Source: Paractinoplanes polyasparticus (lineage in GTDB: Bacteria; Actinomycetota; Actinomycetes; Mycobacteriales; Micromonosporaceae). Taken from it: a stretch of DNA of 64,000 nucleotides. The position numbers and the translations under genes are program-made. The DNA lies in the NCBI RefSeq assembly GCF_019710575.1, contig NZ_JAHWFK010000013.1, forward strand, positions 186,001 through 250,000, read 5' to 3'. Below the pieces are notes generated by a model that worked only from the letters and a program-made list of their open reading frames with translations, was not told the origin of the DNA and searched no databases. Below, piece by piece: positions 58,151 through 64,000 of the stretch. Position 1 is the stretch's first letter. Every line of letters begins with the position of its first letter.

Positions 58151-58984
58151 TCAGGACTGGCGTGCGGTGACCAGATCGCCGAGCCGGGCCCGGCCGCCGT
58201 CGACCGCGGTGGTCACCCAGACGCCGTCCTCCAGCAGGCACATCGTGTGCTCGACATGGGCTGCGATCGAGTTGTCGCGGGTGACCACGGTCCAGCCGTC
58301 GGCCAGTTCGGCCGTCCGCGGCGAGCCCAGCGTGATCATCGGCTCGATGGCCAGGCACAGGCCGGGCACCAGGCGCGGGCCCTTGCCGGGCTTGCCGTGG
58401 TTGAGCACGTGCGGGTCCTGGTGCATCTCGGTGCCGATGCCGTGCCCGCCGTAGCCGTCGACGATGCCGTACCGGCCCGCCTTGCGGACCGTCTTCTCGA
58501 CGTTGAACGAGATGTCGGTGAGCCTGCCCCGGCCGTTGGCCGAACCGCGGGCCGCGGCGGCGATGCCGGCCCACATCGCCTCTTCGGCGACCTCGGCCAT
58601 CTTGAGCAGTGCCGGGTCGGTCGCGCCGACGCCGACGGTGATCGCCGAGTCGCCGTGCCAGCCGTCGAGGATCGCGCCGCAGTCGATCGAGATCAGGTCG
58701 CCCTCGCGCAGCACCTGCCCGGCGCTGGGGATGCCGTGCACGACCTGCTCGTTGACCGAGGCGCAGATCGAGGCCGGGAAGCCGTGGTAGCCCTTGAACG
58801 ACGGGACCGCACCGGCGTCGCGGATCACCTTCTCGGCGATCGCGTCGAGGTCGGCGGTCGAGACACCGGGGGCCACGACCTCACGCATGGCCTGCAGCGC
58901 GGCGGCGACGACGAGGCCGGCGCCGCGCATCTTCCCGATCTGCTCCGGAGTCTTCAGCTGAATGTCCAGCTGGGGACGGCGCAC
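58151..58984 (-). CDS. map: Methionine aminopeptidase, type I
   Basis: 277 residues from a GTG at 58984, one base after the adk stop. Metal ligands are in SIDCGAILDGWHGDSAITVG (two Asp), GYGGHGIGTEMHQDP (His), LAIEPMITLG (Glu) and near the C-terminus. Removes the initiator Met from nascent proteins. Standard place between adk and infA. Confidence 0.96.
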   Translation of the reverse strand: MRRPQLDIQLKTPEQIGKMRGAGLVVAAALQAMREVVAPGVSTADLDAIAEKVIRDAGAVPSFKGYHGFPASICASVNEQVVHGIPSAGQVLREGDLISIDCGAILDGWHGDSAITVGVGATDPALLKMAEVAEEAMWAGIAAAARGSANGRGRLTDISFNVEKTVRKAGRYGIVDGYGGHGIGTEMHQDPHVLNHGKPGKGPRLVPGLCLAIEPMITLGSPRTAELADGWTVVTRDNSIAAHVEHTMCLLEDGVWVTTAVDGGRARLGDLVTARQS

Positions 58985-58985
58985 G

Positions 58986-59639
58986 TCAGCCCCCGTAGGA
59001 CCGCAGGGCGTCGATGGCGCGCACCGTGACGTCCTCGACCGGTCCGGTCGCGTCGATCCCCACCAGCTTGCCCTGAGCGCCGAAGAAGTCGACCAGCGGA
59101 GCGGTCTTGTCGGCGTACTCGACCAGACGGTTGGCGATCGTCTCGGCCTTGTCGTCGTCCCGCTGGAACAGCTCCGACCCGCAACGGTCGCAGATGTTCT
59201 CCTTGCTGGTCGGGTCGAACTCGACGTGCCAGATCTTGCCGCAGCCACGGCAGGTGCGGCGGCCCGACAGCCGCCGGATGACCTCGTCGTCGTCGACCAC
59301 GAGCTCCATCACCAGGTCGAGCGCGGTGCCCAGGTCGGCCAGCAACTTGTCGAGGGCCGAGGCCTGGGGCACCGTCCGCGGGAAGCCGTCGAGCAGGAAG
59401 CCGTCGCCGGCGTCGGGCTCGGCCAGCCTGTCCCGGACCATGTTGATGGTCACTTCGTCCGGGACAAGCTGACCCGCGTCCATGTAGCGCTTCGCCTCGA
59501 CTCCCAGGGGCGTGCCCTGGGAGACGTTGGCCCGGAAGATGTCACCGGTCGAGATCTTCGGTACGGCGAGATGGGCGGCGATGAACTCAGCCTGGGTCCC
59601 CTTGCCGGCCCCCGGAGGGCCCACCAGAACCAGCCGCAC
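58986..59639 (-). CDS. adk: Adenylate kinase
   Basis: 217 residues. P-loop [10 protein letters not shown] at residues 7-16; LID domain with four Cys ([11 protein letters not shown] then ICDRCG), a zinc-stabilised LID as in Gram-positive enzymes; [13 protein letters not shown] for AMP binding. Interconverts adenine nucleotides. Between secY and map, the usual order. Confidence 0.97.
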   Translation of the reverse strand: MRLVLVGPPGAGKGTQAEFIAAHLAVPKISTGDIFRANVSQGTPLGVEAKRYMDAGQLVPDEVTINMVRDRLAEPDAGDGFLLDGFPRTVPQASALDKLLADLGTALDLVMELVVDDDEVIRRLSGRRTCRGCGKIWHVEFDPTSKENICDRCGSELFQRDDDKAETIANRLVEYADKTAPLVDFFGAQGKLVGIDATGPVEDVTVRAIDALRSYGG

Positions 59640-59707
59640 CTACATCGCCTCGCTTAGGTGAGTTGTTGACATCGCCGACGCAAGAGCCCCCCGGCTCCGC
59701 GCCGCCA

Positions 59708-61054
59708 CTACCGCAGGAACCCTTCATAGTTGCGCTGCATCAGCTGGCTCTCGATCTGCTTCACCGTCTCCAGACCCACACCCACCATGATCAGCACTGC
59801 CGTACCACCGAACGGGAAGTTCTGGTACTGCTGCGCGTCCAGCCAGATGAAGAAGAAGTTCGGCAAAACCGAGATCAGACCAAGGTACAGCGCACCGGGG
59901 AGGGTGATCCGGCTGAGGATGAAGTCCAGATAATCCGCGGTGGGCTTGCCCGGGCGGATACCCGGCACGAAGCCACCGTACTTCTTCATGTTGTCTGCGA
60001 CCTCGGTCGGGTTGAACGTGATCGAGACGTAGAAGTACGTGAAGAAGATGATCATCAGGAAGTAGACCCCGATGTACAGCTCACTCGTCGGGTCGGCCAG
60101 CCACTTCTGGATCCAGACCTGGTAACCCTTGAGGTTGTTCGGGTCGAAGAACTGCAAGTAGAGCTGCGGCAGGTAGAGCAACGACGACGCGAAGATGACC
60201 GGGACGACACCCGCCTGGTTGACCTTGAGCGGGATGTACGTCGAGGTGCCGCCGTACATACGCCGGCCGATCATGCGCTTGGCGTACTGCACGGGGATGC
60301 GTCGCTGCGCCTGCTCGATGAACACCACGAGGCCGATGATCACCAGTACCAGCACGATCACCAGAACGAACTTGCCGACGCCGCTCGACTCCTTGATCGT
60401 CCAACCCTCGCCGGGAAGGCGGGCCGCGATCGAGGTGAAGATGAGGACGGACATGCCGTTGCCGACGCCACGGTCGGTGATCAGCTCACCGAGCCACATC
60501 ACCATGCCCGTGCCGGCCGTCATGGTCAGCACCAGGATCGAGAGCGTGAGCCACATCGGCAGCCCGGTGTTCTCCGGGATGATCTGGAGCGTCGGATCGT
60601 TCTGGTCGCACGCGTTGCCGAACAGCTGCCCCGTCCGGGCCAGGGCGACGAACGCCGAGGACTGGAGGACGGCGAGGCCGAGCGTCAGGTACCGGGTGTA
60701 CTGGGTGATCTTGGCTTGGCCGGACTGGCCTTCCTTGCGCAGCTGTTCGAGGCGGGGAATGACCACGGTCAGCAGCTGCAAGATGATGGAGGCCGTGATG
60801 TACGGCATGATGCCCAGCGCGAACACCGACAACTGGAGCAGCGCGCCACCTGAGAAGAGGTTCAACAGGTTGAGCACGCCACCGTCGGCGTTCGATGAGT
60901 TCACGATGTCGAGACAGCGTCGCACGTTGGTGTAAGAGACACCGGGGCTGGGCAAGGTGGCGCCGAGCCGGTACAACGCAATGATGAAGACCGTGAACAG
61001 CAGCTTCTTGCGCAGGTCAGGCGTCCGGAACGCACTGGTAAAGGCGGAGAGCAA
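59708..61054 (-). CDS. secY: Preprotein translocase subunit SecY
   Basis: 448 residues from a TTG at 61054, six bases after AGGAGG; longer ATG frames are rejected. Ten transmembrane segments; starts LSAFTSAFRTPDLRKKLLFT. The fifth cytosolic loop has GFVPGIRPGKPTADYLDFIL, conserved for SecA/ribosome contact. Forms the Sec channel. The 242-bp spacer upstream to rplO has a 7-bp stem (61248-61254 with 61275-61281) and may hold a separate promoter. Confidence 0.97.
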   Translation of the reverse strand: MLSAFTSAFRTPDLRKKLLFTVFIIALYRLGATLPSPGVSYTNVRRCLDIVNSSNADGGVLNLLNLFSGGALLQLSVFALGIMPYITASIILQLLTVVIPRLEQLRKEGQSGQAKITQYTRYLTLGLAVLQSSAFVALARTGQLFGNACDQNDPTLQIIPENTGLPMWLTLSILVLTMTAGTGMVMWLGELITDRGVGNGMSVLIFTSIAARLPGEGWTIKESSGVGKFVLVIVLVLVIIGLVVFIEQAQRRIPVQYAKRMIGRRMYGGTSTYIPLKVNQAGVVPVIFASSLLYLPQLYLQFFDPNNLKGYQVWIQKWLADPTSELYIGVYFLMIIFFTYFYVSITFNPTEVADNMKKYGGFVPGIRPGKPTADYLDFILSRITLPGALYLGLISVLPNFFFIWLDAQQYQNFPFGGTAVLIMVGVGLETVKQIESQLMQRNYEGFLR

Positions 61055-61296
61055 CTTCTTCCTCCTGCGCGAGGTTACCGCCGCAATCGGCGGGTGGGGG
61101 AAGGCATCGGTCCGGACGACCGATATCCCTAGCTGGGAACGGACTCTAACAGTCTTATTGGAGCGCGGTGTGTCACGGTAGCCTGCACCGCGCGTAGGCA
61201 TTTGGCCTGCCGACAAAAGGCCAGGTCAGACGCCACAAAGGGGATGACTGCCCGAGCGACGCATTTGCACCGCCCGGGCAGGCACCCCCGCAAGCC

Positions 61297-61746
61297 TCAC
61301 AGCTCGGTGGTGGAACCACCGGCTGCAGCGATCTTCTCCTTGGCCGACTCGCTGAACGCGTGCGCCTTGATCGTGAGCGACACGCTGCCCAGCTCGCCCG
61401 AGCCCAGGACCTTCACCGGCTGGTTCTTGCGAACCGCGCCGGCCTCGAACAGCTCGTCCGGTCCGACCTCGCCGCCGTTCGGGAACAGCTCGGCGAGACG
61501 GTCCAGGTTCACGACCTGGAAGACGACCTTGTTGCGGGGCCGGTTCTTGAGCCCCTTGATCTTCGGCAGGCGCATGTGGATGGGCATCTGCCCACCCTCG
61601 AACGCCGCCGGGGTGTTCTTGCGGGCGCCGGTGCCCTTGGTGCCGCGGCCGGCGGTCTTGCCCTTGGAGCCCTCACCACGACCCACGCGGGTCTTGGCAG
61701 TCTTGGCACCGGGCGCCGGGCGCAGGTGGTGAACCTTGATCGCCAT
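61297..61746 (-). CDS. rplO: 50S ribosomal protein L15
   Basis: 149 residues. [39 protein letters not shown] and [20 protein letters not shown] are canonical L15. It overlaps the rpmD stop by one base. Last ribosomal-protein gene of the spc unit in front of secY. Confidence 0.97.
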   Translation of the reverse strand: MAIKVHHLRPAPGAKTAKTRVGRGEGSKGKTAGRGTKGTGARKNTPAAFEGGQMPIHMRLPKIKGLKNRPRNKVVFQVVNLDRLAELFPNGGEVGPDELFEAGAVRKNQPVKVLGSGELGSVSLTIKAHAFSESAKEKIAAAGGSTTEL

Positions 61747-61928
61747 TACTCGACCTCCTCAACAGTCACGAGGTGGCTCACGGCGAAGATCATGCCCCGA
61801 ATCTCGGGGCGGTCCTCCTTGACCACCACATCATTGATCCGCTTGAGGCCCAGCGACCGCAGAGAGTTCCGCTGGTTCTGCTTGCGGCCGATGTGGGACC
61901 GGATCTGGGTGACCTTCAAGCGTGCCAT
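61746..61928 (-). CDS. rpmD: 50S ribosomal protein L30
   Basis: 60 residues from ATG 61928: [20 protein letters not shown], then [20 protein letters not shown]. The ATG shares bases with the rpsE stop (TGATG). Typical size for L30. Confidence 0.96.
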   Translation of the reverse strand: MARLKVTQIRSHIGRKQNQRNSLRSLGLKRINDVVVKEDRPEIRGMIFAVSHLVTVEEVE

Positions 61929-62551
61929 CAGCGCACCGCCGCTTCCGCGCGCGCCGCCAGCATGGCCGCCGGCGCCACATCCTCGACCGGCAGGCCACGG
62001 CGAGCCGCGACTGCCTCCGGCGACTCGAGGCCCTTCAGAGCGGCCACGGTCGCGTGCACGATGTTGATCGGGTTCGACGAACCCAGGCTCTTCGACAGGA
62101 TGTCGTGGATGCCCGCGCACTCCAGCACGGCACGCACCGGGCCACCGGCGATGACGCCGGTACCGGCGGAGGCCGGCTTGAGGAGCACGACACCCGCGGC
62201 AGCCTCGCCGATGATCGGGTGCGGGATCGTCGCGGCGATCCGCGGAACCTTGAAGAAGTGCTTCTTGGCCTCCTCGACGCCCTTGGCGATGGCCGCGGGC
62301 ACCTCCTTGGCCTTTCCGTAGCCGATGCCGACCGTGCCGTCGCCGTCGCCCACGATCACCAGGGCGGTGAAGCTGAAGCGACGACCACCCTTGACGACCT
62401 TGGCGACACGGTTGATGGCGACGACCCGCTCGAGATGCGGGGTCTTGTCGACGGGCGCGTTGCCGCGGCCGCCCTCACGGCGGTTGTCCCGGCGGTTGCC
62501 ACCCTCGGTGTTACCGCCGGACCCGCCGCCTCGGCGCTGCTGACCAGGCAT
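61928..62551 (-). CDS. rpsE: 30S ribosomal protein S5
   Basis: 207 residues with a Gly/Arg/Asn-rich extension of about 35 residues before the S5 core ([39 protein letters not shown]). S5 affects decoding accuracy and spectinomycin binding. Overlaps rpmD by TGATG. Confidence 0.97.
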   Translation of the reverse strand: MPGQQRRGGGSGGNTEGGNRRDNRREGGRGNAPVDKTPHLERVVAINRVAKVVKGGRRFSFTALVIVGDGDGTVGIGYGKAKEVPAAIAKGVEEAKKHFFKVPRIAATIPHPIIGEAAAGVVLLKPASAGTGVIAGGPVRAVLECAGIHDILSKSLGSSNPINIVHATVAALKGLESPEAVAARRGLPVEDVAPAAMLAARAEAAVR

Positions 62552-62564
62552 TGGTCAATTCCTC

Positions 62565-62960
62565 CTAGAACTCGAGTCCGGCTTCGCGCGCGGCAGTCGC
62601 AAGCGAGGCGATGCGCCCCGCGTACTTGTTGCCACCGCGGTCGAATACGACCTTGGACACGCCCGCGGCCTTGGCCCGCTCGGCGAGGAGAGCGCCGACC
62701 TTGCCGGCCTGAGCGCTCTTGTCACCCTCGCCACCCCGCAGGGAGGTGTCGAGCGTGGAAGCCGAGGCCAGCGTGTGGCCCTTGAGGTCGTCGATGATCT
62801 GCGCGGTGATGTGCCGCGACGACCGGGTGACGACCAGGCGGGGACGTTCGGCGGTGCCGCGGACGTTCCGACGGACCCGGAAGTGCCGACGCGCCTTTCC
62901 GACAGCCCGCTTGGCGGAGACACCCGCGCCATTGCGACGCTTGAGCAGCGTGGCGGTCAC
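62565..62960 (-). CDS. rplR: 50S ribosomal protein L18
   Basis: 131 residues: [39 protein letters not shown] and [18 protein letters not shown] are typical L18; binds 5S rRNA. Its start overlaps rplF by four bases (ATGA). Confidence 0.97.
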   Translation of the reverse strand: MTATLLKRRNGAGVSAKRAVGKARRHFRVRRNVRGTAERPRLVVTRSSRHITAQIIDDLKGHTLASASTLDTSLRGGEGDKSAQAGKVGALLAERAKAAGVSKVVFDRGGNKYAGRIASLATAAREAGLEF

Positions 62961-63496
62961 TTCTTACCTGCCTTTCCGGCCTTGCGGCGGATGACCTCGC
63001 CCTGGTACTTGACGCCCTTGCCCTTGTAGGGCTCCGGCGGGCGGATCTTCCGGATGTTGGCGGCTACCTCGCCGACGAGCTGCTTGTCGATGCCCGCGAC
63101 CGTGAACTGCGTCGGCCGCTCGACCGAGAACGTGATGCCGTTGGGCGGCACGACGTTCACCGGGTGCGAGAAGCCGAGGGCGAACTCGAGGTCCTTGCCC
63201 TTGGCCGTGACACGGTAACCGGTGCCGTTGATCTCCAGCGTCTTCTTGTAGCCCTCGGTGACGCCGACGATCATGTTGGCGACCAGGGTACGGGAGAGGC
63301 CGTGGAGCTCCTTGGCCTTGCGCTCGTCGTTGGGGCGGTTGACGTGCAGCTCGCCACCCTCCTGCTCGACCGTGATCGGCTCGGAGACGGTGTGCGAGAG
63401 CTCGCCCTTGGGGCCCTTGACCTTGACGGTCTGGCCCGTGATGGTGACATCGACGCCGGCCGGGACCGGGATCGACTTACGTCCGATTCGCGACAT
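62957..63496 (-). CDS. rplF: 50S ribosomal protein L6
   Basis: 179 residues: [20 protein letters not shown] at the start and [20 protein letters not shown] near the end are diagnostic L6 segments. Located 17 bp after rpsH. Confidence 0.98.
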   Translation of the reverse strand: MSRIGRKSIPVPAGVDVTITGQTVKVKGPKGELSHTVSEPITVEQEGGELHVNRPNDERKAKELHGLSRTLVANMIVGVTEGYKKTLEINGTGYRVTAKGKDLEFALGFSHPVNVVPPNGITFSVERPTQFTVAGIDKQLVGEVAANIRKIRPPEPYKGKGVKYQGEVIRRKAGKAGKK

Positions 63497-63513
63497 GGTT
63501 TCTCAGTCTCCAG

Positions 63514-63921
63514 TTACCAGACGAAGGCGAGGACTTCCCCGCCAACGCTCCGCTTGCGGGCCTGCCGGTCGGTCAGCAGTCCCTGGGACGTCGAAATAAT
63601 CGCGACACCGAGGCCGCCGAGCACCCGCGGGAGCTCGTCGGACTTGGCGTAAACCCGGAGGCCGGGCTTCGAGACGCGCTTGATGCCGGCGAGGCTGCGC
63701 TCGCGACTCTGGCCGTACTTGAGCTCTACGACCAGACGCTTGCCGACAGCGCCTTCCTCGGGCTCCTCGGCCGACCAGGAGGCGATGTAACCCTCAGCCT
63801 TGAGGACCTCGGCGATGTTCGCCTTGATCTTCGAGAAGGGCATGGTCACCTTGTCGTGGTACGCCTGGTTGGCGTTGCGCAGACGCGTCAGCATGTCTGC
63901 GATCGGGTCCGTCATCGTCAT
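63514..63921 (-). CDS. rpsH: 30S ribosomal protein S8
   Basis: 135 residues starting [20 protein letters not shown], as in mycobacteria; ends [15 protein letters not shown]8 binds the central domain of 16S rRNA and regulates the spc operon in enterobacteria. The remaining bases to the window end (63922-64000) are its leader; the next spc gene is outside the window. Confidence 0.98.
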   Translation of the reverse strand: MTMTDPIADMLTRLRNANQAYHDKVTMPFSKIKANIAEVLKAEGYIASWSAEEPEEGAVGKRLVVELKYGQSRERSLAGIKRVSKPGLRVYAKSDELPRVLGGLGVAIISTSQGLLTDRQARKRSVGGEVLAFVW

Positions 63922-64000
63922 GGGTGTTCGTCAACCTTTCTCGCCGGGGTTCCCACCCGAGGCGGGCCTACGGCGAAGCGGTGTTGCTAGTAATCCAGCC

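Noticed and set aside
63922-64000. 3' end of rpsN at the window edge
   Set aside because: The minus-strand residues do not read as the conserved S14 C-terminus in any frame, so it was not called.

Overview
The window is a 64-kb stretch of a very GC-rich actinobacterial chromosome. Several things point to the Micromonosporaceae (an Actinoplanes- or Micromonospora-like organism): the ribosomal/alpha operon order, a His-tailed GroEL1 behind CIRCE sites, DUF1707 membrane proteins, a conservon (Cvn) signalling operon, a HemD-winged-helix fusion, and frequent GTG/TTG starts with ATGA overlaps. The genus is an inference from gene content and style; no rRNA or tRNA gene was seen.

Layout. 0-2.7 kb: an M16-type peptidase and an uncharacterised partner. 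2.8-7.5 kb: a xylose-type sugar ABC importer (binding protein, ATPase, permease) with a ROK regulator. 7.7-12.4 kb: YbaK, a SAM methyltransferase, then groES-groEL1 with promoter and CIRCE operators and a DUF1707 protein. 12.5-16 kb: an asymmetric heterodimeric ABC exporter. 16-24.2 kb: a leftward housekeeping run acpS-nnr-alr-hydrolase-tsaE-ung-tsaB-rimI-tsaD, covering phosphopantetheinylation, NAD(P)HX repair, cell-wall D-alanine, tRNA t6A modification and uracil repair. 24.3-26.1 kb: an EspC-like protein coupled to a WXG/DUF1023 hydrolase, a likely type VII secretion cargo pair. 26.1-32.9 kb: glmS, an MmpS-like protein, a DapC-type aminotransferase, glmM, rpsI and rplM. 33.3-34.7 kb: a small ORF coupled to a hemD fusion. 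35-41.7 kb: a complete conservon (cvnA-B-C-D) divergent from a binding lipoprotein and an ABC ATPase that has no permease. 42.9-48.8 kb: a thiamine operon thiE-thiO-thiS-thiG-(thiE/tenI-like)-thiD-thiC behind one TPP riboswitch. 48.8-52.1 kb: an ABC-F protein, an RsmC-like methyltransferase and a membrane protein. 52.1-63.9 kb: the leftward spc/alpha ribosomal block rpsH-rplF-rplR-rpsE-rpmD-rplO-secY-adk-map-(two DUF1707)-infA-rpmJ-rpsM-rpsK-rpsD-rpoA-rplQ-truA.

The most unusual signal is not a gene family. At several loci a short segment at a gene edge has been tandemly copied into the adjacent spacer. Behind the DapC-like gene, four 26-27 bp copies each end in a stop codon. Behind the ABC exporter gene a 42-bp copy also ends in a stop codon. 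Behind hemD there is a perfect 25-bp copy. In front of the thiE/tenI-like gene, 56-57 bp copies of its 5' end create a 38-codon mini-ORF coupled at both sides. Other short intergenic tandem repeats lie behind groEL, between ung and tsaE, and behind cvnD.
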